A stretch of DNA of 64,000 bases from Kryptolebias marmoratus (GCF_001649575.2 NC_051440.1:22673829-22737828); one strand, 5' to 3'; shown: positions 25,528-38,700, numbered from the stretch's first letter. Notes: a model not told the origin generated them from the letters alone. Translations and numbers: made by a program.

Positions 25528-27084
25528 GGCTGTAATTGATTCAGCATTTTTAATGTTAGCTGTAATGCTAATAGCACACGTGTTTTTAACATTCAGCAAG
25601 TGATTGACAGCACTACAGACAGCTCTGTGCCACAGAGAGCTCACTGTGGTAAAATAAGTGAAGATGATGTAACACATGGGGCCTCATTAAAACTGCCATT
25701 ACTGCTCCTGGGGTCAATTTTTATGTGACCATATAGGCACATGCGCATACAAAACAAGCCTCTACAATGACACATGTGCAAAACACCCTCATGAGATTTA
25801 AGATTTAATACATACTGAAGCAAACCTGCATGCAAAGTCACATGGGAGATTTGGTTCAACCTCTTTAAATGATCATCAAAAGAGGCTAAAATGGGCTTAT
25901 TCTATCAGAGAGAAATGTATGTACAGATTGGAAATGAGACAAGCTGAAGATAGGCCTGTCCTTCCAGACTGCTGTCAGGATTCTGTTTGAAAAGCTATAG
26001 TCGCAGGATAAAGGACATGCCATGCCTTTGATCACAGGAGGAAAATTTTGCAGGTGAGAGAGGAGAAATGGAGAAAGGTATCTGAATATCTGTCAGAGAA
26101 GAGCGGATGAATTCTGTTATTCATCTAGGAATGGAGGGGGAAAATAAAACCTTCAAATTTTTGACTATTTTCACTCTTTCCCCAAATCCTCCACATATCC
26201 CCCCTTTTTGCAAGAATGCAACCCAATCAGGCATGCAATTACAATCCTGAACATGCTGTGAAACGTAGCAGCAGCAGGCAATCTGAATGAAAACAGTGCA
26301 CGCTGCTTCCTGCACACCGTGAGGCTCAATTACAAAGCAAATCATTTTTGACTACCTGTTTTCTCCTTTATGCTTTTTTTAATCATGTGCTTGCTTTTAA
26401 GCTTGAAGCCGAACTTTTTGTAGGAGCAACAAACAAAGCTCAACTGCCCATAATTTCACTTTATCTACAAATATCTGAGTGGTACCCTGATTGTGGCGGT
26501 GCTACTTCAAATCCCTGGGACTAGAGAGTGAATGTGAGGAGGATTAGAGGGGTAATGCTGGTTGATGAGAGGGAGAGGGTCGCTGTGGTTTGCCACTCTG
26601 CAAGGATTAGCAGTGAAAACAACTTCACATTCACAAACTATGTCAGTCAAGGACATAATTCAGCCACTCTAAAGAGACCCTTGATGAATTTTGTTTCTGT
26701 TGTTCAGAAATGAATGGAATGTTGTGAATAAAAAAATATTTGTCAAACTTGAGTAAACCAAAAAAATAATTCAAATAATTTGTCACTGCATGTGATTATA
26801 TCTCTGTTTTTGGGTGACAATAAGGCACCTGTGGAATGAGTCTATATGTTAAGGCAGTAGCTGCTGACTTTAATCAACATGTCAGATCTGATGAGGGGGC
26901 CCAAGTGATGAAGAGTGGGCTCCAGATGGTGGCACAGTTTAACCATGTGCATGTAATGTGCAGCATTTCATTAAAGTAGGGCATAATCACTGCAAAGCAA
27001 ATAACTGGAGTGGGGGTGACGAAGGGGAGGGGTGTTCCATGGCCTAACTTCAAGCTCAGAATGACTGAGGATTATTCAACACAC
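25528..27084. other. Start of the cadherin first intron; no gene seen
   Basis: This stretch lies immediately downstream of the donor of the cadherin first coding exon. I found no second cadherin exon in it on the minus strand. Confidence 0.45.
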
Positions 27085-28084
27085 CTCGTTTGTCTTGAAT
27101 CTTAACAGTAAGCTCCACCAAAGGTTCTGTCTCCCTGTCCAGCCTCCGGGTTATGGCGATATCTCCACTGTCGCGGCCAACCGACACCGGGGAGCTCTCC
27201 AATTCCGGGTAAATGAGCTCGTAGGCGGCTGACTGAAACCTGGTGGGATTCAAGCTCATTATGACCGAGCCGATGCCTGCATCTTCAGACACGTTCAGGG
27301 TCATCACGGTGCCTGACTCGAGGAGCGCCCTCGGGAACCGTCCGGTCCTCACTGGCTCCGATTTTTCAGCCGGACGCGTTGCCCACCGCTTTGGATCAAC
27401 AGTGACCAGCACGGCTTTACTGGCCAGAGAGGGCCAGCCGTGATCTCTGGCATAAACATAGAACCTGATTGTGGAGGGAAAACCCAGGATGGAGTCAACC
27501 AGCAAAACTTCGCCTGTTTTCGGGACTACATAGAAAGTGCCGTTTTTGGGGATGGAGATGTACGTCAACTCTGCGTTCCTTCCGCTGTCTCCATCGGCAG
27601 CCTGCAGCTTGTAGACAGCACTGCGCAGAGCGGTGGTGTCATCCAAACTTATGCGGATGCTGTCTGCGCGGACAAAGGTCGGCTCGTGGTCGTTGGTGTC
27701 CAGAACGTCCACCTTTACCGACGCGACCTCGATGACAGAGGATTCCAACGCACACGTCTGGCAGCACAGACTTACACTCAGCAGATACTCCGAGCGAGCT
27801 TCTCTGTCCAAAACCCTGGAAGTTTTCAGTAACACATTCCCTCGTTTGTGGTGGGCGAAAACGCGGAAATCCTCGCTGCCGTTTCCGTGCAGTTTGAAGT
27901 GCATTCCGGAGAGCTGACACCATTTTTGCGCGTTGATGCGCTTCACCGGAATGCTAAGTCCGCTCACTTTGGAAGCCGCCGGCGAGTTCTCAAAAATATG
28001 TCCGTGAAAGAAAGGCAGTTGATCCTGGGCTTGATATCCAGCTGCTAATGTTAGAAGGCAGCACAGCAAAACACCCCACATCAT
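27085..28084 (-). CDS. Cadherin-superfamily receptor, first coding exon (partial gene)
   Basis: A 1000-nt exon encodes the first 333 residues of a cadherin-type cell-surface adhesion protein. It starts at ATG 28084 (MMWG, second Met in tandem; CCACCAAC precedes it) with a hydrophobic signal peptide over about residues 1-19. Calcium-binding and repeat motifs are visible: LDREAR (92-97), the inter-repeat linker DTNDHEP (129-135), DGDSGRNAELTY (164-175), ARDHG (212-216) and LDRETE (315-320). This gives about three extracellular cadherin repeats. Possible N-glycosylation sites are at 68, 181 and 264. The first repeat carries extra cysteines (56, 107, 108, 111), unusual for classical cadherins. 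The exon ends in phase 1 at the donor CGAG|GTGTGT; beyond it the frame stops within 8 codons. A first exon of ~1 kb fits neither classical cadherins (tiny first exons) nor clustered protocadherins (~2.4 kb). A Fat/Dachsous or Drosophila N-cadherin-type receptor is likely, subfamily unresolved. Remaining exons are not seen in this window. Confidence 0.88.
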
Positions 28085-28620
28085 GTTGGTGGCAAGTTAC
28101 ATATACCTCCAAACGACTCGGGGGGACTGACAGATTAGAAAAGAAAAGAGAAACACTTGGCAAACATTTCCTCCATAGTTATCCACGGCGCGATCCTTCC
28201 AGGAGAGCCCCCTGAACTTTCAGCCTCATTATGCTGGGAGATCCGTCTCCTGGCTCCATGCAGAAGGACTGCGTGCAGGCAGACCACAGCGCTGCAGGCA
28301 GTTTCTGATCCAGCGTTCAGCACCACAGTTACCGGACAGCGCCAGGCGCGGGGGCGTGGCGCGGCGCGCAGGGACTGAGCTCCTCGGTGAACCCCACCCT
28401 GTGAGATGGTCAGGAGGGTCTCTGTCTCACACCTCTCCGCGGCGGCTCACGCACAGCATGCGCCTTCGCAGCTGCGCGCCACATAAACCCGCTCTCAGCA
28501 TAAAGAATTGTTGACAGAAGGGAAAATCACTCATGCTTCTCCTCCACAGAAAGTCTACTGCGCACATACGCTCCTTTTGCCTCTCCTAACCAATAAAGTC
28601 TCCAAATACCGGTTAGAGGT
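28085..28620 (-). promoter_or_regulatory. GC-rich promoter/5' UTR region of the cadherin gene
   Basis: Immediately upstream of the cadherin start codon, CpG density rises sharply (for example GCGCGGCGCGCAGG near 28360 and CCGCGGCGGC near 28438) in otherwise AT-rich DNA. An inverted CCAAT box lies at about 28590-28594. No TATA box is evident in the expected place. The transcription start cannot be set from sequence alone. Confidence 0.5.
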
Positions 28621-29612
28621 ACCTCCCTTTAAGCTGCATTAGTTGCTGGAGGGAGAATTACTCATGCACAGCACTCATCTTCCCCCTGAGGAGCTGATCC
28701 TGTGACCTAATGTTCTCAAGTTTTCTTTTTAGGTTACTGTTCCCGGCATGTCTCAAGCCATATGTTTACACAAACGCGCGTTTCATTTATGGCTTAAAGG
28801 AACAAGAAACACGGTAAAACGCTTCAATATAAATGCAAATGCATAGATCTGGGCTGTTAAACTGCGTAAACATGATGATTTAGGGCAGCCCACGCCGAGC
28901 AGCTCATATGTCTTCTGCATCCTGAATGTGCGCACCAGAGTTCAAATTAGGATTGTCACTCTGCTCTGCTCTTCCTCTCCTTTCTCACTATGCTGGCTTG
29001 CCAAGCACCCGCAGAAAAACCTTAATCTGGAGGTGGCAACATCTAATTCTCACCATGTGCAAACTTAAAAAAATTGAATATTACACCCCAAAACAAGCTT
29101 TGATTTGTCAAGAAGGAGGAAATAACAGGCAAACCAGCAAGCTCTATTGAGTTTGTATCTCATGTCATGTCAACCTTTTTTTTTCCTTGAGTTGTGAATC
29201 AATACTTATATGCATCAGGGGTGTGAGGTCATGCAATGCTTCTCTGCACATAAAAAAACATCTGTATGAAAAATTCATCAAAGCTCTCTCTGAGAGATTC
29301 TTATCAATTCCAAACCACAATCCATCACTGCAGTTTAGGCCAAATCCACTCTTTGCAGTAAACTCTTCTTTTCGGGCAATAACTCTGGGAGCTCACAGTG
29401 AGCCTCCAGATAATTCTGAATCACAGCTTGCAGCTGGAGCATAGAGCTCATATTGGCTGATTGCTGTGTTCTTTTATGTGGCGCAGGCTCGAGGCTGTGT
29501 CGACTGGACACATGAGCCATCTCACTGTCGCTGGTGGGTTTTATGATCTCTGACCTGGACAGGGAAAAGATATTTCAAGTAAAATCTATTAAAATGAGAA
29601 AAAATGAAAGGT
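28621..29612. other. Upstream intergenic stretch; no gene seen
   Basis: Moderately AT-rich DNA between the cadherin promoter region and repeat copy C. Short open frames have no recognised content. Confidence 0.4.
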
Positions 29613-30610
29613 CTAGCATTCCCTGAAGGAATGCATATCACCCGTCGACTCCCATGGCAAAGTTTGAAACTAAGATCATCTTTGGTCAAACCTTGAAAAT
29701 GACATTATGTGTAAACTCGTGCAATATTGCAATATCTCAGGTGATCTGTTAGAACTTAAAGTATGTGTGGAGAAGGACTCTCAGATAATACCACATCAAA
29801 GTTTAGCTCAATATCTGTTCAGTTAACGGAGTTATAGTCAGTTTTGTGTTGGCTTTTGTATTGATTAGCTGTGGTGGCCATTTGGAATCGGGTTTGACTC
29901 TAAAAATCTAGCGAGGGTAAGGGGTTACCAAGAGTAAATCCAATGTTTAGTTTCTGAAAGTTTCACTAAGATCTATCCAGTGCATCATGAGATATTTTGC
30001 CAACAGTTATTGCCAAAGTTGTAAGCAAAAATATAGCCAAATGTATAGTGCTCTGGGTATGTTTTAGGGATAAAGTTGTGCTACTAACACACCAAATTTT
30101 AGATCAATATCTAAAATATTGTTACAGACATTTTTTTTTGTTTCCATTAGCCAGTTGGCTGTGGCAGCCATCTTGAACTGAGTCTACCCAAAGACTGTTT
30201 TCTGACAGTTTCATGAAAACCCATTCAGTGGTTCATGAATTATTTTGCTAACAGACAGTGTTGACACTAATAGTTACAGGCAAAGTTTTAAAAACAGCTC
30301 TTGCTAGTTCAGTTAACGCTCAGAGTATGTGTTGGGAATGACTCTCAGCTACGACCACATCAAAATTGAGCTCAACATCTGTAAAACGGACTGAAGTTAA
30401 CCATTTTTGTGTTTGCTAAGATTGCTCAGCTGTGGCAGCCATATTAAATGGCTAAAGTTAAGGAGATGTTTATTCAAGGATTCAATAACAAACATTAAAA
30501 TCTGTCCAGTGGTTTATGAGATATTTTGAAAACAGTACAGTCAAATACACACACACACACACAAGGGAAGAAACATTATCTCCCCTTCGCCTTTGGCGGC
30601 GGGCGATAAT
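29613..30610 (-). mobile_element. Hairpin-CTAG repeat family, copy C (longest)
   Basis: In reverse orientation. It begins CTAG (29613-29616) followed by the stem-loop GCATTCCCTGAAGGAATGC (29616-29634). Three degenerate ~280-bp internal units follow, each marked by a phrase like GCTGTGGCAGCCATCTTGAA (about 29870, 30160, 30430) and by CATGAGATATTTTG. It ends in a CA array and TCTCCCCTTCGCCTTTGGCG near 30580-30600. It has no coding capacity. This copy shows the whole layout and is the best reference for the family. Confidence 0.7.
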
Positions 30611-33013
30611 AAAAAACTTTTCAAAGCATTTATATCACAGGGGGCTTGTTGATGGGGAATGGCCTCATTCAAAAGTACTTGCATGCCAAAAAGGGCCACT
30701 GCCTGAGAGGACCCTGCACGCTCCCTAACTTCTTTGAACATCCTAAGCACTTCATGAATGCAAATCAAATCCCATCTTTTATCATGTTGTCTCACATGGG
30801 GAAATTCACCGTGACTGCCAGCGTAGGAGATAGCTAGAGCAAAATTCTGTCACAGGGCAAGGCCAGAGAGTGAAGGATACTTTACTTGAGGGTTGTAGCC
30901 GTTATCTGCTGAGATGAATGCCAGCATACACCCCATAACAACAACAAAGCTGTAATGAATTTTGAAAAAAAAAAAAAAAATCATGAAACAGCCTCATCAT
31001 CTTTCTTCTCTAACAGATAACTAGGAGCTGCAGGGTATTAAGAAAAAAAACTCCCACCAAAGAAAGCAGCTAGTGAACATTAAAAAAGCTTCATGCTTAC
31101 TTAATGAATAATTGACTAAATCCATTCCCTTCATTCAAACAGAGCCAGACATGGCTTCTGAAGGCTAAGACTGCAGCTTTGCAACATTTAAAATATTCTA
31201 CCTCTGATTTCCTGTTCATCTGGGACAAAGGGTGGAGGGATTCTGCGATATCACGGCCCATGGTGTCCCCTGTGTTCCGCGAGATGCACAACATCCATTA
31301 TTCTTCCTGAAAAGTAAGCTAAAACATCAGGAAATGATGGAAGGGGGTGTTAACAGGACCTGACACCAACATTGGTTCACAGGCAGTTTTGGCTGCAGAG
31401 TGAGTGAAGTGTTAAAAAAAAGACTTAGATAAAGGCCGTCCAGATGAAGTCAATGAAATAATTGGCAGAGACAGGCAGGTTTATTAAAAAATGAAGAACT
31501 AAGCACACAGCTCTCTGGTTGCCAGAACATTCAAACTCTGTCCTGTACGTGTCTCTGGAAGAGGAGCTTTTTTCTGAAAACACCCCAGCACTCGGCAGAA
31601 GCGGCAGCTCTGTTTTTTTGTAGTGTTCCTGTATATATGGGCCCCTCAGGACGTTTTACCTCGTCAAAACCTGAAGGCAAAAAGCAGTTAAAGGGGCTGG
31701 ATAAATATAAAGACACCTCCCTCATGTATTAGGTACAGCAGCTAATTAGATTTGATCTGTGAACCCCTTAAGGCAGCTCACATAAGCTGTGGAAACCATA
31801 GCTGTTTATTAATAGATGTATTAAATGGAGCAACTAAGCTGAGAATTTTTATTCACTCATAATATGCAGAAGAGTTTTTAATAGCTACTTAATATGTGAA
31901 AGAAAAAAAATCTCATTGCAGAGTGCCTTGTTCACCTTTTAACTTAAAAGCTGCTGTTTCCTCACAGAATGATTCAAAAGGTTTAATAAAGAAGAGCAGC
32001 AGCCATTTTAAAGGAAAAGCTAAAAACCCCTAAATATTTTCATGATTAATGCAAGGCCCAGTGTTTTGACAGAAACTACAGCACACTTCGGGAGCCACAT
32101 GTCTGAGGAGTGGTTTTATACAATCCACACGGCAATTAGTGGAGACTGAGTTTGACTGTGATTAGCACATGAAGAAATGATACAGTGGTTTGAAAAATAT
32201 CTTCTCACAAACCTTAATCTAACTTTAAAAGATTCCTTCCACCATTAAAAGACACTGGAGATAGTTGTTACTAATAAAAAGAGCAAAAATGGAAATTAGC
32301 ACTCCTAAATTTCCCTCCTCACTAACTGGAAGGAGAGATTTTTTTGTTGTTGATATTCCTTTTGAAACCTTTAATGCACAATAAGTCTTTTTTTAATTAT
32401 TGCACCAAGTCCCAGTCATCAGGTAGGTTTTTTTTATTTCTTGGCCAGTTTAAGGCAATAAACTAATGCTGTAAACTCAATCATGTGCCATTTATAAGGC
32501 CAACATGGATTATGAGAGGCACATTGGGGGGAGGGGGAATGTAAAAAACACAGAAGGCATCCTGAGCAGAACAGAGATCATTTCTGCTTACTTGCAGGTC
32601 CTGCAGCATCTTCTAAATGAGGTTCAAATTGAAACAAATTAAAGATACACCTAGTCCTCATTATCTGAAGTTAAACTAATAGACTTCCTGTTTCTTCTTC
32701 ATTCCGTGGTGCTTCAGACATGCCTTTCTCTTTGTGGTTCAGTGAAATTTGCCACATCAGGATAGATATCTACTCATTTCAGTCTTACCTCCCCAATTCC
32801 TTTCATACGGTGTGTTTCTTTGTGTTTTTAGGGTGACAGTAAGAGTTTAGACGCACAAACATCAAGCAGCACGGCTGTTCAAAACAAGTTTCTTTTCCAA
32901 GCGAAACGAGCCACAGTGCTGCCAGAAAGAAAACACGACATGCGGTCAGTTCAGTGTACGGTCACCAACTTTTAGAAATTAAAATAAGGAACACTGACTG
33001 ATGACATTTATGT
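30611..33013. other. Intergenic, no gene recognised
   Basis: AT-rich DNA between the two genes with poly-A and poly-T runs. No exon or RNA gene recognised. Confidence 0.4.
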
Positions 33014-33290
33014 GTGAGAAGTAATGGAAAGAAAGTCCATGCTAAAAGATGGCTGTTAGCCGTTTGCTCCTTTAAGCTAGTGTTTGGCTACTTTTGGCTT
33101 TTAGCTAGCGTTTTGCTTATGCTATCTTTTAGCTGGTATTTTGCTCCTTTTAGCTGTCCAGCTTCAAAATCTCAGTTTCAGCTCCTTCAGCAAATTTTAG
33201 CAAAGTCATTCAGCATCACACTGCATTTTCACAAAAATATATATTTTTTTGTTTGTGTTTGATATGTGATGTTACTTTAAGGACTAATAT
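33014..33290 (-). repeat. AGCTAAAAG minisatellite element, copy 2 (reverse)
   Basis: Reverse-complement relative to copy 1. TTTTAGCTAGCGTTTTGC-type units at 33050-33155 are followed by CAGCTCCTTCAGCAAATTT and AGCATCACACTGCATTTTC, which mirror the left flank of copy 1. Fewer units than copy 1. Confidence 0.6.
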
Positions 33291-34579
33291 GTCCAACTTA
33301 ACAGACAAAAGTAAGTTAAAATGATGTACCTCTTTGTAGCTTCAATTAACCAAAGTACATTTCTATGCTTTACATCCCTGTTTAAAAAAAAAATTCTTTA
33401 GCAATAATTAGACAAAATTACTGTTTCATTTATCATCTATGAACAGTTTCGCACTTGCTCTAAAACATAAGGGAACAAAATGTATTTCCTATCAACTTAA
33501 TAAGGAACTTTTTCATTTTAGTTTCAATTTAAATCCTTATTTTAAGGAACGGGTGACAGTCCTAGTTAAACAGTATCCCGGAAGTACTGTATATGTTTTT
33601 CATGTCGGAGTTTGACAACTTGTGTGCTAATAAACAGAGGCTAACATCCATTTAATTTCATTAAGACCTTCTTTTAGGCCGTTTTGGTTAGCTTGTGTGT
33701 GTCTGTTTGTGTGTGTGTGTGCTAGCTTACTCTACATTGTGCTCTTTTTTTTGTTGGATTGAACATTTACAGGACAAAGTCTTTCTTCCTTAGGCTTATT
33801 AGCTTTGTTTATCCATTTACTAAATACTAGTAACTTCAAAACAAACAAACAAAATCACCATTAGTGACGCCGTTTCAGCTCAACCTTGGTAAAAAGTCTA
33901 CAGCGCCCCCTTTAGGCTGTTCAAAGTACAGCAGCTTTACTAACATTGCTACAGCCTTGAGAAAAAAAATAAATAAAAAACAAAAAAACAAAAACGGGGG
34001 CATGCAGTTTAAAGTTTAAAACAGCAGGGAAATTACTGTTACTATACTGGGTAAATAATAAAGTACCAGAAGATTAACTCCAACATTAAAATCTGCAGTA
34101 AAAAGGGGCTCCCGAGGAACTAAAACTCTAATTAAACTACACATCTCCAAAACCTGAGTAGAAAAATGAAAAAACTTCAAACGGCAAGGGAAATAGCCGG
34201 AGTGTATTTTACATTTAAATATACTGCAATTAATTCATGTTGTTGCTCAGAGTAATAACCACTGCTCTACATTTCAGCACTCACAAACAAATACACGAGG
34301 CCATCAAAACCAAAAATACGATCTCTTTTTTTAATGTGCAACATTAGGTTTTCTGACAAAAATAATCAAGCTATTTTACAGTAAAAAGCCTGTTTAATTG
34401 CAGGATATATTGACAGTACAGTACAGCAATAAAAACATATTGCTTCTATCTTTACATGAAATTACAGCTGCTGTCCAGCTTCTGAAAAGAAACAGTAATA
34501 TGGTACTTGGGCAGTAACAAAAAGAAAAACAAACGGGCTCACGGAGCTCTGCACCGCTCACTTTCCACTAACAGGTGGC
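33291..34579. other. Intergenic, downstream of mtss2; no gene seen
   Basis: AT-rich sequence with A runs. No coding or RNA signal recognised. Confidence 0.4.
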
Positions 34580-34988
34580 TTTATTCAGCTGAGAAATGCA
34601 CAGTAAAATAATAATCATAAGAACAATGACATAGAACATTTGTTTCCCAGACGAGCGACGCGTCGATCACTAGGTCTACAGGAGCAAACTGGGCTGAAAC
34701 AACTGGCCACACAGGGAGCAGAAAAGAACAGCCACAAAACCCACAAAACAAAACGAAACGAAAGAATATAAAACAAAAATATGGATTATTTTGTACGCAA
34801 TACATACAATGACATGAAATGACTTGACAGGGTTTATAGTCACTTTTTTCTCGACTGGCCTTCATTCATCACGTTACATCCTCTTTGTGTCCATGTGTTA
34901 CATGAGTGCTCTTGTATTTGATTACTAAGCTTCAGTTTGTAAATAAGGGCACCGCAGCGGATTCCTCAGAGTCTCTTCTCAGTCTCAA
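34580..34988 (-). other. mtss2: Probable 3' UTR of mtss2
   Basis: Sequence directly after the mtss2 stop codon. The nearest canonical polyadenylation signal on the minus strand is AATAAA at 34580-34585, which would give a 3' UTR of about 0.4 kb. Later ATTAAA-type signals (about 34330, 34392) could extend it. Confidence 0.4.
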
Positions 34989-35797
34989 TTACCGAAGGAT
35001 CCTGGGAGCTGACCTGTCATCAGTTACTGTTTTCCGCAGCCTTATCCCCCGGCGAATGGTCACCAGCATATCCACGTCCCCCTTGTTCGCAGAGGACAGC
35101 TCCTGGGGCGCACTCTGAGCTGTGTCCCCTGATACTGAGCTGGGGAAGGGAAAGTGACCCTCACCGAGGGCGTGTGCGCTGGCTGCCAGCTCTCCTATCT
35201 TCTCCACCAGGCTGTGACGGTTGGCAGCAAGCTGAGGGTCCTCCTCGACACTGTGGGCAGCCACGCCGGGGGCCTGCTGGGTGTAAACAGTCCTGTCTAC
35301 CGCCCCTCCTCCTCCGTAGCCCCATGCGGTGTCAGGGAGGCTCATCCTCTGTTGAGAAGCCCTCATGTAGTCACTAGCAGATGGGTCATCACCATACAGA
35401 AACTCCTCACTGCCTTTACGATGTGGGGATGGACTAGCACACCCTGGAGAGTCTGGAACTGTGGGGGTTTTGACTGGCACGATGGGGGGGCGAATGGGAA
35501 TGGGGCCAGATGTGGACGGTGTGCGTCTCACACCCGTTTTGGAGGATGGCGTCCGTCGAATGGTGGCTGTCCCGGAGGAAATGGCTCCGGAGCCGCCTCC
35601 TCCAGCACCATTCGGAGTTCCCTGCAGGCTCTTACCTGCAGGCAGACCTGCTGTGCTGGCAGGTCTTTTGGTTTGGATCATGCGGCGGTAACTCTGAGCG
35701 ATGTTACTGTGGCGTGGTATGGTGGAAGACTTGTCAAAGTCTGCCTGCCCCTCACTGTCAGCATCCCCATTGAGCGAGTAGCACTCATAATCCGAAC
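34989..35797 (-). CDS. mtss2: mtss2 coding exon 15 (last), Pro-rich region and WH2 motif
   Basis: Enters in phase 1 after acceptor TTTCCAG|GT and encodes residues 510-778 plus TAA. It contains SDYECYSLNGDADSEG, FDKSSTIPRHSNIAQSYRR, TKRPASTAGLP, a Gly-rich run, the Pro-rich PIPIRPPIVPVKTP stretch, QLAANRHSLVEKIGELA and the C-terminal WH2 motif ending DDRSAPRILR. The Arg-rich WH2 end is the actin-monomer binding element of the family. Confidence 0.95.
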
Positions 35798-38700
35798 CTG
35801 GAAAGAACAATGAGTCATGTAATTTTTTTTCTTTAAAAATATAAAAAATAAAAATGTTGTTTTGATGAGGTAAATTGCAGCTCCTTTATCACATCAGAAT
35901 TCACAGTAATCAAACTGACACTCAGAGAAATTAGTATTTCACAGGCATCACAGTAGTTTGAAAATTTTGTGCTGCACATTCATATCACGTGTAATCCCCC
36001 AGCAGGAGTGTTTGGCTTTTTAGGAAGACAGTTACCTTGGGATGGGATGGTGTCCTCAGAGCAGGAAGGGGTGTTGGTCTGGGTGCTGTAGCCGCTGGAG
36101 TACTGCAGAGAGTCCCTGCTGCTCTTCTGCTGCTCCATACTCAATCCTCTGGTCAGAACCATAGCTAAAGTACTGGCCGCAGGAGACAGGGGCTCTCCAT
36201 GCTGAAACACACAAAATTAGACACATGTAGGAAATACATACAGATTAGCAGACATTTACATAACAATTCACCTCACTAGAATCCCCATGGCATGTGAATT
36301 CATTTACTCACATTTGCATTTTCATGCCTTAGGGACTTCTTACCTTGGCTGTAATAATTCCTGGGCCACTTCTTACTCTGTGTGGATCACCTGGTTGCAT
36401 CCCAGAATATCCCTGTGGACTAGGCGGAGCCTCCATCTCTCTCATCTTTTCCACAGACTCCCTCCTGCGCTGCAGAGTGCTACTCAATGGAGCCTCGCAG
36501 GAACTTGATTTGGCCCAGTCCTGCAAAAGCAGATGGAATAATGAGGTGGTCTTCCAATTCTGCATCTCCAGTGTTTGCCATCCAACAGTTGTATTCTCAG
36601 TTTGGCTCAAGAGCTGATCAGACGCATGTGCATATATGTGCAGACTATGACAGTGTTAACGCTCAGGTTAGCTCATCTTTAAGGAAAAAGACTGGAAAGC
36701 TGAGTTTTATGGGCATCAGCAGATATGGTGATTGTGAAGTTAGCTGCAACAAAATTAAAAGCAAAGAAGCAGCAAAAATAAAAATTGCAAACAAAAACAA
36801 ACCTTCCAGCTAGGAACCTTTGATGTAGGTGAAGGATTGTTGGGTCCAGGTGAGTGGGTAAATGTGGGGGACGCAGGGACTATGACAGACAGAGGCCTGA
36901 TGGTGCCAGTGTGAGAGAAAGCAGGGCGGAAGGTACCGAAGGATGAGCATGAGCCATACTGCGGAATGGACAGACAAGTCTGAGTCAGAGTGCTCCACAT
37001 CCATGAGTAGTCCACGTCAAACTGCACTGCGGCTGTCATGAGGACCCAATGGGCTTTTTTTAAGCCATAGATAACAATGAGGAGAAATGCATTGCACAAC
37101 AGCGTGCATGAGTGAATGTCTGCAAGTGTGTGTGTTCAGCAAGGCAAGTAGGCCGGTAAGAGATGCATGCAGTACTAACCGCTGTAGGAGAGTTGCACTC
37201 GCTGACAGACTGGCAGGTTTCTGAAGCCTCAGAGGAGGCTGAGCTTGTGGATTTCTGGGAAAGGGAAGATGAAGTAGAGAACAGTGGAGTTTCAGAGGAA
37301 ATAAGGAGCAGGATGTAGGTGTGAGAGAGGCAAACGAAGAGGAGGAGAGGGTTGAAAAAGAGTGCTGATAAGCTTTAGATAGAGGGATTTTTCCCCCCTT
37401 CTCTTATGGGATCTATAGACTGTAGCCTTGGATTGAAAATAAAAGCAGCCTGTAGGATCTTTTGTTCAGAAAAGGAGTATTGCATCAGTTGATGTTCTGG
37501 TGCTCAGCGTGTTCACTACGCTGCAATCTGTTCAGACTGTTAAAGTCTGAAAAACTGTCAGTCCACTGGGATAAGATATTCATATTTGCAAATGATAAGG
37601 GTCTATTAAAGTGAAAACCAAAAGCTCGCTTTGACTATCAAGCTCTTCCGGACACTAGAGATTTGCGTTGTTAATGCAAACATGAAAAATAAACATACTG
37701 GATACACTCAATTGTTAGGAAGAGTGAGATATGTATTGTGACAAGAAAGTGGTGCAGATCCTGTGGCCTCCTGCCCTGCAGCATTACTGCCTGAGGAATC
37801 TCTGGAGATAGCAAGGCTGCTTTGCTTCTGGTTTTACTTTTAATAAAAAATGATGTATAGTATCATAACAAAGGCTGCTACCTGGCTGGCGATATCAGAG
37901 GGCATGGGTGACGGAGGCTTCGAATGGGTGTTGGCATCCTGGGATACAAAACCTGAGTCGTGGGAGGACACGCTGCTTAGCCGATGTGCTCCTGCTGAGG
38001 GCATCTGAAGCAGGCTGTTGGCACAGTATCACAACACCATAAAACTGAGGGTGCATATTAAATAGTATTATTATCAATACTGTCACATTTTTATCCCCTT
38101 ATTTTGTTCAGAAAATGTTTTTTGTTTTGTTTTTGAAGGAAGAGGATTTGTGAGTAAGCCCTGGTAAAAACAGGACAGGCTAAATGACAAACTGATCACA
38201 AAAGCAGCGAATATAAAGGCTGTCTAAATGATGGCATTCTTCTAATTTTGGCGCATCAAAGAGCTTTAAAACATTATCCCTTATTTGATTTTTTTCCCTC
38301 TAAAGATTAACAGCTGCCTTTGTGCTTTTTGTCTCCTGCTTTGTTATTCTCGCTCAGAGTTGCTTCCCTTTGTCACCCACACATTTTGAAATGCGCAACT
38401 TGTGCATTCACCTCCCCTCTGCTCTCCTCCCCCACATCTACTCCTTCCCGTCTCCCGCTGGAACAAATGTGCAGTTATCATTTCTCATTAATCTTCATTC
38501 TCTAGGATGAGGCTTAAGGATGAATGCCAAATTAAACATGGCAAATTGAATAATCATTATTTATTTAAAGCAAGAGAGCATTTGTAAGACTTCTTTTTTT
38601 CTCTTTTGATAAATAAGCCTGTTTTTTGCCCATGATTCTATAGGCACAATGACTGATTAAAGGTACTCATTGCAAAGCATGAAATCAAACACAAAACAGG

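Noticed and set aside
27243..27923. Several open frames opposite or out of frame with the cadherin exon
   Set aside because: Shadows of the real minus-strand exon; none shows a domain.
35154..35813. 219-codon plus-strand frame opposite the last mtss2 exon
   Set aside because: Antisense shadow of a GC-rich coding exon; no recognisable protein features.
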